Shown here piece after piece: positions 49,529-58,835 of a DNA stretch of 64,000 bases. Below the pieces are notes generated by a model. The model saw only the letters and a program-made list of their open reading frames with translations. It was not told where the DNA came from and did not search any database. This stretch comes from Monomorium pharaonis (taxonomy: Eukaryota; Arthropoda; Insecta; Hymenoptera; Formicidae), in NCBI RefSeq assembly GCF_013373865.1, contig NC_050474.1, forward strand, positions 7,758,061 to 7,822,060, read 5' to 3'. The stretch's first letter is position 1. Every line of letters begins with the position of its first letter. Both the position numbers and the translations under genes were made by a program.

Positions 49529-49595
49529 CCATGGCTATCGGAGTAATTTTCTCTAGGACCGAAATATATGATAAGCACAACCATCTACTATCATC

Positions 49596-51800
49596 ATGAT
49601 TCGTGACAACTCAATGCTGTCCGGTATAGCCAAATCATCACGAGCAAGTTGCGAGTTTGGCTTTCGTCGAGGTCGCTCCGGAGATGATTGCTTGTCTGTT
49701 CTGAATATTGATATATATAAATCATTTATGAAGGGAGAAATGATTGGAGCCTTGTTTCTTGATATCGAGGGAGCATACGACAATATTATTCCTCAGATGT
49801 TATTTAACATCCTTAATAAACTTAGAATGCCAAGGGGATACAAAGCCTTCTTTTTAAATTTCCTTAAGCCCAGATCTGTTGATTTTTTTGAGTCGGGTCA
49901 GTTTGTTTCTCGTCGTCTGATTTGTAAGGGTCTTCCGCAGGGATCAGTTCTTAGTCCCATTCTATTTAACATTTATATCAGAGACTGTCTTAATCATATT
50001 TCTCATGATTGTTCATCACTTCAATACGCAGATGACGTGGTTATCTATTCTGCGGATAGATCATGTGAGAGGATAATACATAGCCTTCAGTTGTCCTTTG
50101 ATAAGTTTTCTGAGTGGCTGGAAAGTCTGAATCTTGACATTTCTTTGTCCAAAACTCAGTTTATCATTTTTCACAGGAGAAGATCGACATCTTTCCCAGA
50201 TTCTGTCCGGTTTAATAATGATTTATTACAGATTAGAAAACAGATTAAATACCTTGGTCTCGTGATGGATTCAGGACTTAGATGGAACTCTCACATAACT
50301 TATGTGAAGGATAAGACTGGTAAGTTTATTAATATTCTTAAATGGATAGCAGGTTCTACCTGGGGTATCAGTCCCACCTGGTGTATTAACTTCGTTAATG
50401 CCACTGTCAGAGCTCAGATAGAGTGGGGATCCTTCTGGTATGTAAATTCTGCGGGTACCTATTTCTCCAGAATTGAGAGGCTCCTAGCACTGGCATACAA
50501 GATCGCTTTGGGAATTCCTCGATTCTCTCCGAACAGAGTTGTTTGGAAATTTTCCAACCAAGTGTCGATCCGTAGAAGGATCGCACAATTGTGTGATAAA
50601 TATGTATGTAAAACCATTCAATTAAGGAAGACGAGAATTATCAATAAACTGAAATTTTTAACGATTTTTGTACAATCACGAAACATAGCACCGAGAAATA
50701 TTCCATATATTCTTAGTAGATTCAATGAGATATACAAATTCTCCAATTTATTATACCTATGGGATTTGCATCCGGCATATTCATATCCGTTAAATCTAAA
50801 CCAGATTGAGTTGAATATTGATACATTGTCAGGTAGATTAGCCTTAACAAGCGGGGACCCGAATCGGGCCTTTTTGGGATTGACAAACCTTAAATCAGTT
50901 TCCGCGGAGGAAATAAGAATATTTACTGATGGCTCTCGTTTGACTCCCTCGGGTGAAGGTTGTAGAGTGGGATGTGCGATTTGGATCCCTAAGGTTGGGA
51001 TCACCCTTAAGTTCAAACTAAATGATCTTACCAGTTCTTTCGCTGCGGAGGCGTTTGCAATTGCGAAGGCAATTGATTTTGTAATTCATAGTGGCTTTAA
51101 TTGCGTAAACATCTGTACGGATTCCTTGAGTTGTCTTAATGCAATTGAGTCAGGGGATTTCCGTCCTTTTCCGTTGTGCAACTTGATAAGGGACGTCAAG
51201 GTTAAACTTTTACATGCTGTGTCAATGAGTAAATCGATTAGATTCACATGGTGTCCTGCTCACAAGGGTATACAGGGTAATGAACTGGTTGATAACGCGG
51301 CTAAGGATGCTGCTCTTTTGGAAAAAAATCCGACTAATAAAATAGATTATAGACAAGCTTTATCTTCCATGAAGGAACTGTATTTGAAAATAGATGAGAA
51401 TTTTTTAACTAGTATTAATATAGGTACGGGGGAGAAATATATGTCTTTTCTATCAAATATAAATGTTAGTTTCTTAAGAAAGAAAAAATGTAAATTTAAG
51501 AGAAGGGACTTAACTGTCCTCAATAGAATTATCACTGGATATGCTTACTCTCAGAGTTTCCTTTTTAAGATTGGTGTTTCTCAATCTCCAGCCTGCGCTT
51601 GCGGCTTTGAAGTTCAGAATTTGGATCATATCTTTTTAGCCTGTCCAATGCATGATTTTCCCAGATCGATGTTATTTACAACGCTGTTTGCAGAGGGCCT
51701 CTTGGCCCCCTTTTCTTTGATTTACATTATTAATAACATTAATTTAAATATTGCTGGGTCACTAATCAAATTTATTTCAGAGAGCAAATTAACTATTTGA
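49596..51800 (+). CDS. Reverse transcriptase/RNase H frame of truncated LINE
   Basis: Open frame of 734 codons. The first 21 residues are not LINE sequence: they come from the foldback arm upstream, so the start codon is borrowed. LINE-derived sequence begins with GFRRGRSGDDCLSVL. RT motifs: ALFLDIEGAYDNI (first catalytic Asp), GLPQGSVLSPILFNIYI, and QYADDVVIY (about residue 144). RNase H follows from about residue 440: IFTDGS, an Glu in AAEAFAIAKAI, CTDSLSCLNA, and WCPAHKGIQGNELVDNAAKD, so the four acidic residues appear intact. A CACGF...HIFLACP zinc-knuckle-like stretch is near the end. No frameshift, so the insertion is probably young. Without the 5' half it is not autonomous. Confidence 0.9.
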   Translation: MIRDNSMLSGIAKSSRASCEFGFRRGRSGDDCLSVLNIDIYKSFMKGEMIGALFLDIEGAYDNIIPQMLFNILNKLRMPRGYKAFFLNFLKPRSVDFFESGQFVSRRLICKGLPQGSVLSPILFNIYIRDCLNHISHDCSSLQYADDVVIYSADRSCERIIHSLQLSFDKFSEWLESLNLDISLSKTQFIIFHRRRSTSFPDSVRFNNDLLQIRKQIKYLGLVMDSGLRWNSHITYVKDKTGKFINILKWIAGSTWGISPTWCINFVNATVRAQIEWGSFWYVNSAGTYFSRIERLLALAYKIALGIPRFSPNRVVWKFSNQVSIRRRIAQLCDKYVCKTIQLRKTRIINKLKFLTIFVQSRNIAPRNIPYILSRFNEIYKFSNLLYLWDLHPAYSYPLNLNQIELNIDTLSGRLALTSGDPNRAFLGLTNLKSVSAEEIRIFTDGSRLTPSGEGCRVGCAIWIPKVGITLKFKLNDLTSSFAAEAFAIAKAIDFVIHSGFNCVNICTDSLSCLNAIESGDFRPFPLCNLIRDVKVKLLHAVSMSKSIRFTWCPAHKGIQGNELVDNAAKDAALLEKNPTNKIDYRQALSSMKELYLKIDENFLTSINIGTGEKYMSFLSNINVSFLRKKKCKFKRRDLTVLNRIITGYAYSQSFLFKIGVSQSPACACGFEVQNLDHIFLACPMHDFPRSMLFTTLFAEGLLAPFSLIYIINNINLNIAGSLIKFISESKLTI

Positions 51801-52049
51801 ATTGTTAATGTTCAATTACTAAGTCGAGCTTTACAAAAGAACTTACCCATACGCAGGGGAATTTCCCCGATATCAAGTGCAATCACTAAGGAGCTTCAAG
51901 AATCATACCAGGATCCAACCATATACATACATAAATAGCAGACACACTATCCCCAGGTGCCTGCTATAGGTCTTCGACCTAACTAACTATGGTACTGTGA
52001 CTCTCACTAGAGTCGGATATCCAATTGGGGAATAACAAGAACAAGAAGA
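49658..52049 (+). mobile_element. 5'-truncated non-LTR retrotransposon (LINE)
   Basis: Flanked by a direct repeat AAGTTGCGAGTT (49646-49657 and 52050-52061), a target-site duplication. The 5' end starts inside the reverse transcriptase domain, so ORF1 and endonuclease are absent, as is common for LINE copies. The 3'UTR (51801-52049) ends in an A-rich tail of AACAAGAACAAGAAGAA type. The domain order, reverse transcriptase then RNase H, places it among RNase H-bearing clades (I, R1, LOA and relatives); I cannot choose between them. Confidence 0.88.
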
Positions 52050-53204
52050 AAGTTGCGAGTTGCGAGTTCCGTGAGTTTGTAGCAGGTAACCTAAAAAGTA
52101 CGACATAAATAATTTGATTATTACAATTAAAAATAATCTGTTTTTAATGTATGGTAAGATTATTAACTTCATTAAAATAGTAATTATATAACACAATCAT
52201 GTATTTTTAAAGTATTGTCTAAAGTAATATTAAAGAGATTATTTTATTTACAAATATTTTATTTATTAATTTGTCTATCAAGTTTCTATTATAACGTATA
52301 TCTAACGTATATCTGTTTACAGTATATCTTAATTTACTATGCACTTGTATTACAAATTTAAAAAATTTATTGTAAACATTATTATTAGTTTCACATTAGT
52401 GAAATATTCATGCATAATATTTATACATAAAGATATATGATTTTTTAAAATAATGATAACACCATGCAACTTATCATTAACAGTTGTTACAAGAAAGAAA
52501 AATATTTATACTTAAATTTTTATTTTACTTGTAATCTAAAAAATATTATTAATAATTATTTATTTAGTAATTTTACATAATTTATCTCATTTGTTTCAAA
52601 GTGTTAACACCATCCGTTTAATAAAAGATGACTTTTCTAATATATATGTTAGTTAATAATAAATAATAACATTTATTGAGAATCAATGTTTAATTAAAAT
52701 ATTATATTAGGTTTTGAAATAATACCGTTATGATAGAAACTTGATAGACAAAATAAATATTTGTAAATAAAATAATCTCTGATATTACTTTAGACAATAC
52801 TTTAAAAATACATGATTGTGTTACATATAATTACTATTTTAAAGTTAATAATCTTATCATACATTAAAAACAGATTATTTTTAATTGTAATAATCAAATT
52901 ATTTATGTCGTACTTTTTAGGTTACCTGCTACAAACTCACGGAACTCGCAACTTGCTTGTGATGATTTGGCTATACCGGACAGCATTGAGTTGTCACGAA
53001 TCATGATGATAGTAGATGGTTGTGCTTATCATATATTTCGGTCCTAGAGAAAATTACTCGGATACCCATTATCGTAAACACCCCCTATGTAAAACATTAT
53101 GCTAGTTACTTGCTAGTTTGAAAAAAAATGGCGGACGTGAGAATACCTTTGAGTATATATACAAAGGAGAATACCTACTTTTTTAGTGCTCTAACAAAAG
53201 ACCA

Positions 53205-53885
53205 GGGGCTCTATTCTTGAATTCATTCACAAGAAAACGTATGCGCAAATACCCGCTCTAACAGAAAAGTTGCAAGTTTATTGGTTAATAGCCATACGAT
53301 AGCCAATAAATTTCCAACTTTTCTGTAAGATCAGAATTTGCGAATACGTTTCTCTTGCAAATGAATTCAAGAATCGAGCCCCAGGGGCTCTATTCTTGAA
53401 TTCATTCACAAGAGAAACGTATTCGCAAATTCTGATCTTACAGAAAAGTTGGAAATTTATTGGCTATCGTATGGCTATTAACCAATAAACTTGCAACTTT
53501 TCTGTTAGAGCGGGTATTTACGCCCCAGGGGCTCGATTCTTGAATTCATTCGCAAGAGAAACGTATTCGCAAATTCTGTTCTTACAGAAAAGTTGGAAAT
53601 TTATTGGCTTTCGTATGACTTTTAACCAATAAACTTGCAACTTTTCTGTTAGAGCGGGTATTTACGCATACGTTTCTCTCGCAAATGAATTCAAGAATCG
53701 AGCCCCAGGGGCTCGATTCTTGAATTCATTCGCAAGAGAAACGTATTCGCAAATTCTGTTCTTACAGAAAACTTGGAAATTTATTGGCTATCGTATGACT
53801 TTTAACCAATAAACTTGCAACTTTTCTGTTAGAGCGGGTATTTACGCATACGTTTTCTTGCGAATGAATTCAAGAATCGAGCCCC
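53205..53885. mobile_element. Tandem array of four hairpin MITEs (GGGGCTCGATTC family)
   Basis: Copies at 53205-53382, 53384-53526, 53528-53706 and 53708-53885, each separated by one base. Each starts GGGGCTCTATTC or GGGGCTCGATTC and ends in the inverse, except the second, whose right arm is cut short by about 35 bp (it stops at TATTTACG and goes straight to CCCC). The first copy is inverted relative to the others, judged by its CGCTCTAACAGAAAAGTTGC stretch coming first. Confidence 0.88.
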
Positions 53886-53888
53886 CGG

Positions 53889-54016
53889 TTCCACAACTCA
53901 CGGTTAACTGCTAACGGGAGATTAATCGACTACCTATCTTTCTCTATATTATTATCTAAGGAGAGACAGAAAATCTATTAACCTCCCGTTAGCAGTTAAC
54001 CGTGAGTCGTGGAATT
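53889..54016. mobile_element. Hairpin MITE 5' of Nup358
   Basis: TTCCACAACTCACGGTTAAC returns inverted as GTTAACCGTGAGTCGTGGAA, and GCTAACGGGAGATTAAT is matched by ATTAACCTCCCGTTAGC. About 128 bp, directly after the array of GGGGCTCGATTC hairpins. Confidence 0.85.
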
Positions 54017-54185
54017 GGGTCTAAGAATACCTACTTTTCTAGTGCTCTAGTGCCTTACTTGAAGTATCTACTTGAATCATTAGTGGTAGTTTTCTTCAGG
54101 ATAGTATTAGTAAGATACACGACAAGTCTAATAACAATACTAAATCTATTTTTTAGTCCTCGGCTGAATCGCTGAACGCGTCGAC

Positions 54186-57100
54186 ATGCGAGCAAGACAC
54201 GATCCGATACCGAACTTTGTGCCGGTTATACCCGCAAAGGTAAAGGTCACCACCGGCGAGGAGGAGGAAGACACGTTGTACTGTGGCCGGGCGAAACTGT
54301 TCCACTTCATCGACAAGCAATGGAAGGAACGCGGTGTTGGTGATGTAAAGCTATTGCGTAACAAAACGGGCAAGGTGCGCCTGCTGATGCGTCGCGATCA
54401 AATTCTGAAGATCTGCGCGAACCACATGTTGCGACCCGACATGGAGTTGAGTCCCGTGGTGAACAACAACAAGGCCTGGTTCTGGGTTGCCAACGACTTT
54501 GCTAATGAGGAGGTGAAGCTGGAGAAACTCTGCATTAGATTCAAAACTTCAGATGAGTCAATGGCGTTCAAGGAAGCCTTTGATCAGGCGAGACACAGTT
54601 TGTCCGCGATATCTCTGGGAAAACCACCCAAGAACGGTAAAAGAGCTTCCATTACTTTCTCTAGTAATAAAGATTCGTCCAAGATTCAAAAATCACAGTT
54701 GATGCAGCAAGCCAAGACAGGTTCATCAGTGGAAGTGTTTTTGGACAAGTCGAAATTTGACACGACAACACTAGGCGAATTCTCCTTCAGTTCTGAACCC
54801 ATTATTCAAGAAGTCAAGGACATGGAAGTGGGTGAATCCAAGAAGACCGAAGAACCACCAAAAGTTAACTCATTTAGCGGATTTTCATTTATCGAGTCGA
54901 CCGGTACTCTCGAGACGAAGACTACAACAGATGTCTCAACGCCGTCCGCAAACTTCGTTTTCGGAATCTCTACTTCGTTAATGAATAACTCGCAGTCGTC
55001 CGTTCTAACGAACACGACCGCGAATGCATATAACGTCGTATCGAGCTGTCAGCAGAAGTTAGCCAAAGGCAGCAATCCGAGCGAAGTAGCGAAGGAGCTC
55101 GAGAAGAAGTCTCTGATGAGCAAGAGCAAGGCTCAAAGTGTAGTGGAGGCAAAGCCATTATCGGAACTATTTAAGCTTCTGACCGATTCCTGGGAGTGCA
55201 GTGACTGTTATACTAGAAACAACGCTATGGACACGAAATGCGTAGCCTGTCAAGCTCCGTCACCTTTAATGGCGAACAACAAGAGCAGCTCTGTGATCAC
55301 TAGTAGTAAGTACATCGAATCCAGTAACAAACCACCGTTGTCGGAACTGTTCAATAGCGGGGCAAACTGCGTCTACTGCGTTGTCTGCGGCAATTTCAAG
55401 GACCCATCGCAGCCGCCCAAGCCGCAGCAAGCCAACATTTTCCAGTTGAACACATCCTCTTCCAGCGCGATGCCTATGACTACGTTCTCCTTTGGCATTT
55501 TCAAGGACACCGTTTCAAAGGAATCGACCACGTTCAACTTTAGGATGCCGCAGGCGGAGGATAAGAGCGTTTCGTCCAAACTGAAAGAAACTACAGGCAT
55601 CAAAGGTTTTGTGTTCTGTACGCCAGTGAAGAGCAGTGTTGCGTTGGACGCGAATGACTCGTCATTTACTTTTGGATCGCCCGCAAAGTCCTTTGATTTC
55701 AATTTTACAGCCAAGTCACCGGCTACATTGCCTGGTGGCGGTGGCGAGACCAGCAAGGACGAGATGGTGGAGAGCGAAAACGTCTACTTCTCGCCGATCG
55801 TGCCGTTACCAGATAAGATCGAGATGAAAACCGGCGAGGAAAACGAAGAAATACTCTACAGTTATCGCGCGAAGCTCTTCAGATTCGATAATGCGGTGGA
55901 GGAGTGGAAGGAACGCGGATTGGGCGACATCAAGCTGTTGCGTCACAGGGAGACCGGCAAGCTACGACTGATCATGCGTCGGGATCACGTGTTAAAGCTG
56001 TGTCTGAATCACATAGTATCCAATGATCTGGAGTTTACACCGAAGGACGAGAAATCATGGTTTTGGTCTACCGCGGATTACAGCGAAGATGAGATTGAGT
56101 ACATGCAATTCGCCTGTCGCTTCAAGACAGCCGAGATCGCTGCGGACTTTATGAAAGCAATCGATAACGCCAGAAAAAACGTTAAACTCGCAATAAAAAT
56201 TTCGACGAAGACGACCACCTCTCTGGTCAAGGAGATCGAGATCGTCTACGAAGCAAAGGCTACTCCGGAGGAGAAGGTAGCCGCCTTAAAGTTACAACTA
56301 CCGGAGGACTTCTATGCTTACAAACAAAAGGATTGTTGTAGCTGCAGAGGGTGTAGGGAACCGAGTATAGTGCTAGATCCAGACGTCACTGGACAAGATT
56401 CGTCGAAATCGAAGCCAAAATTGATATCGAAAAAGAAGAAAGTGACAGCGCAATCAAAGATCTCGAGCACTGTAGACACGAGTTTGTCGAGTAGTTATGA
56501 GAGTACCTGCGAAAATACTATCCAGAGCGTAACGCAATCTGCGCAATCTGTGAAGCATGAATTCTCCTTCGCGACGGCCACGTCGTTACCAGATAAGATC
56601 GAGGTGAAAACCGGCGAGGAAGACGAAGAAATACTCTACAGTTATCGTGCGAAGCTCTTCAGATTCGATAATGCGGTGAAGGAGTGGAAGGAACGCGGAT
56701 TGGGCGACATCAAGCTGTTGCGTCACAGGGAGACCGGCAAGCTACGGCTGATCATGCGTCGGGATCACGTGTTAAAGCTGTATCTGAATCACATAGTATC
56801 CAATGATCTGGAGTTTACACCGAAGGACGAGAAATCATGGTTTTGGTCTATCGCGGATTACAGCGAAGATGAGATTGAGTACATGCAATTCGCCTGTCGC
56901 TTCAAGACAGCCGAGATCGCTGCGGACTTTATGAAAGCAATCGATAACGCCAGAAAAAACGTTAAACTTGCAATGAAAATTCCGACGAAGACGACCACCT
57001 CTCCGGTCAAGGAGATCGAGATCGTCTACGAAGCGAAGGCTACTCCGGAGGAGAAGGTAGCCGCCTTAAAGTTACAACTACCGGAGGACTTCTATGCTTA

Positions 57101-58835
57101 CAAACAAAAGGATTGTTGTAGCTGCAGAGGGTGTAGGGAACCGAGTATAGTGCTAGATCCAGACGTCACTGGACAAGATTCGTCGAAATCGAAGCCAAAA
57201 TTGGTATCGAAAAAGAAGAAAGTGACAGCGCAATCAAAGATCTCGAGCACTGTAGACACGAGTTTGTCGAGTAGTCATGAGAGTACCAGCGAAAATACTA
57301 TCCAGAGCGTAACGCAATCTGCGCAATCTGTGAAGCATGAATTCTCCTTCGCGACGGCCACGTCGTTACCAGATAAGATCGAGGTGAAAACCGGCGAGGA
57401 AGACGAAGAAATACTCTACAGTTATCGTGCGAAGCTCTTCAGATTCGATAATGCAGTGAAGGAATGGAAGGAACGCGGATTGGGCGACATCAAGCTGTTG
57501 CGTCACAGGGAGACCGGCAAGTTACGGCTGATCATGCGTCGGGATCACGTGTTAAAGCTGTGTCTGAATCACATAGTATCCAATGATCTGGAGTTTACAC
57601 CGAAGGACGAGAAATCATGGTTTTGGTCTACCGCGGATTACAGCGAAGATGAGATTGAGTACATGCAATTCGCCTGTCGCTTCAAGACAGCCGAGATCGC
57701 TGCGGACTTTATGAAAGCAATCGATAACGCCAGAAAAAACGTTAAACTTGCAATGAAAATTCCGACGAAGACGACCACCTCTCCGGTCAAGGAGATCGAG
57801 ATCGTCTACGAAGCGAAGGCTACTCCGGAGGAGAAGGTAGCCGCCTTAAAGTTACAACTACCGGAGGACTTCTATGCTTACAAACAAAAGGATTGTTGTA
57901 GCTGCAGAGGGTGTAGGGAACCGAGTATAGTGCTAGATCCAGACGTCACTGGACAAGATTCGTCGAAATCGAAGCCAAAATTGGTATCGAAAAAGAAGAA
58001 AGTGACAGCGCAATCAAAGATCTCGAGCACTGTAGACACGAGTTTGTCGAGTAGTCATGAGAGTACCAGCGAAAATACTATCCAGAGCGTAACGCAATCT
58101 GCGCAATCTGTGAAGCATGAATTCTCCTTCGCGACGGCCACGTCGTTACCAGATAAGATCGAGGTGAAAACCGGCGAGGAAGACGAAGAAATACTCTACA
58201 GTTATCGTGCGAAGCTCTTCAGATTCGATAATGCAGTGAAGGAATGGAAGGAACGCGGATTGGGCGACATCAAGCTGTTGCGTCACAGGGAGACCGGCAA
58301 GCTACGGCTGATCATGCGTCGGGATCACGTGTTAAAGCTGTGTCTGAATCACATAGTATCCAATGATCTGGAGTTTACACCGAAGGACGAGAAATCATGG
58401 TTTTGGTCTACCGCGGATTACAGCGAAGATGAGATTGAGTACATGCAATTCGCCTGTCGCTTCAAGACAGCCGAGATCGCTGCGGACTTTATGAAAGCAA
58501 TCGATAACGCCAGAAAAAACGTTAAACTCGCAATGAAAATTCCGACGAAGACGACCACCTCTCCGGTCAAGGAGATCGAGATCGTCTACGAAGCGAAGGC
58601 TACTCCGGAGGAGAAGGTAGCCGCCTTAAAGTTGCAACTACCGGAGAACTTCTATGCTTACAAACAAAAGGATTGTTGCAGCTGCAGAGGGTGTAGGGAA
58701 CCGAGTATAGTGCTAGATCCAGACGTCACTGGACAAGACTCGTCGAAAGTTGGCTGCTGCTGCTGCGCCGCGAGCAGGTGTTGTCTGCAACTTCCTAATC
58801 ACCCTCAACGTGAAGTTCCATCCGCTTTCCGTTGA
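54186..58835 (+). CDS. Nup358: Nup358/RanBP2 C-terminal region with amplified Ran-binding modules
   Basis: Open frame of 1549 codons from a cytoplasmic-filament nucleoporin. Order: Ran-binding domain 1 (residues about 15-140; TGEEEEDTLYCGRAKLF, WKERGVGDVKLL, LMRRDQILKICANH); FG-poor linker with FVFGIS; one RanBP2 zinc finger (WECSDCYTRNNAMDTKCVAC, about 337-357); a second, degenerate finger lacking its first cysteine pair (CVYCVVCGNF); FTFGSP; then four 260-residue units, each with a Ran-binding domain and an EIEIVYEAKATPEEK...LQLPEDFYAYK motif that matches the human IR1 SUMO/Ubc9-binding repeat. The usual TPR N-terminus and cyclophilin end are not seen. The true start is unclear: the ATG follows an acceptor-like TTTTTTAG (54156) but an in-frame TGA lies between them. 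Upstream DNA to RFC1 is all transposons. It may be a partial duplicate of the gene or an exon of a longer one. Confidence 0.85.
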   Translation: MRARHDPIPNFVPVIPAKVKVTTGEEEEDTLYCGRAKLFHFIDKQWKERGVGDVKLLRNKTGKVRLLMRRDQILKICANHMLRPDMELSPVVNNNKAWFWVANDFANEEVKLEKLCIRFKTSDESMAFKEAFDQARHSLSAISLGKPPKNGKRASITFSSNKDSSKIQKSQLMQQAKTGSSVEVFLDKSKFDTTTLGEFSFSSEPIIQEVKDMEVGESKKTEEPPKVNSFSGFSFIESTGTLETKTTTDVSTPSANFVFGISTSLMNNSQSSVLTNTTANAYNVVSSCQQKLAKGSNPSEVAKELEKKSLMSKSKAQSVVEAKPLSELFKLLTDSWECSDCYTRNNAMDTKCVACQAPSPLMANNKSSSVITSSKYIESSNKPPLSELFNSGANCVYCVVCGNFKDPSQPPKPQQANIFQLNTSSSSAMPMTTFSFGIFKDTVSKESTTFNFRMPQAEDKSVSSKLKETTGIKGFVFCTPVKSSVALDANDSSFTFGSPAKSFDFNFTAKSPATLPGGGGETSKDEMVESENVYFSPIVPLPDKIEMKTGEENEEILYSYRAKLFRFDNAVEEWKERGLGDIKLLRHRETGKLRLIMRRDHVLKLCLNHIVSNDLEFTPKDEKSWFWSTADYSEDEIEYMQFACRFKTAEIAADFMKAIDNARKNVKLAIKISTKTTTSLVKEIEIVYEAKATPEEKVAALKLQLPEDFYAYKQKDCCSCRGCREPSIVLDPDVTGQDSSKSKPKLISKKKKVTAQSKISSTVDTSLSSSYESTCENTIQSVTQSAQSVKHEFSFATATSLPDKIEVKTGEEDEEILYSYRAKLFRFDNAVKEWKERGLGDIKLLRHRETGKLRLIMRRDHVLKLYLNHIVSNDLEFTPKDEKSWFWSIADYSEDEIEYMQFACRFKTAEIAADFMKAIDNARKNVKLAMKIPTKTTTSPVKEIEIVYEAKATPEEKVAALKLQLPEDFYAYKQKDCCSCRGCREPSIVLDPDVTGQDSSKSKPKLVSKKKKVTAQSKISSTVDTSLSSSHESTSENTIQSVTQSAQSVKHEFSFATATSLPDKIEVKTGEEDEEILYSYRAKLFRFDNAVKEWKERGLGDIKLLRHRETGKLRLIMRRDHVLKLCLNHIVSNDLEFTPKDEKSWFWSTADYSEDEIEYMQFACRFKTAEIAADFMKAIDNARKNVKLAMKIPTKTTTSPVKEIEIVYEAKATPEEKVAALKLQLPEDFYAYKQKDCCSCRGCREPSIVLDPDVTGQDSSKSKPKLVSKKKKVTAQSKISSTVDTSLSSSHESTSENTIQSVTQSAQSVKHEFSFATATSLPDKIEVKTGEEDEEILYSYRAKLFRFDNAVKEWKERGLGDIKLLRHRETGKLRLIMRRDHVLKLCLNHIVSNDLEFTPKDEKSWFWSTADYSEDEIEYMQFACRFKTAEIAADFMKAIDNARKNVKLAMKIPTKTTTSPVKEIEIVYEAKATPEEKVAALKLQLPENFYAYKQKDCCSCRGCREPSIVLDPDVTGQDSSKVGCCCCAASRCCLQLPNHPQREVPSAFR
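55803..58745 (+). repeat. Four tandem 780-bp Nup358 units
   Basis: Units start at about 55803, 56583, 57363 and 58143 with an exact 780-bp period (260 codons), so the frame is kept. The fourth ends after 600 bp, where TCGTCGAAA continues into unrelated sequence. Units 3 and 4 differ at only a few bases; unit 1 is the most different (EMKTGEENEEIL, VEEWKERG, AIKISTKTTTSLVK). Each unit encodes a Ran-binding domain, an IR-type motif, a CCSCRGC cysteine cluster and a Lys/Ser-rich linker. Confidence 0.97.

Larger units (their letters stand above)
49379..53092. mobile_element. Foldback element split by a MITE and a LINE
   Basis: The left arm starts at GGGGGTGTTTACGATAATGG (about 49381) and returns inverted at 53065-53090 (CCATTATCGTAAACACCCCC). 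The arm continues past an inserted hairpin (49401-49528) to 49658, is interrupted by the LINE (49658-52049), and resumes at 52050-52290. The matching right arm is one piece, 52700-53090. A unique AT-rich loop of about 400 bp lies between (52290-52700). Without the two insertions the element would be roughly 1.2 kb. No transposase frame of its own. Confidence 0.8.

Noticed and set aside
48389..53885. Regularly repeated hairpin units considered as a CRISPR-like array
   Set aside because: Units are about 178 bp with one-base spacing and no spacers, in an animal genome; they are hairpin MITEs.
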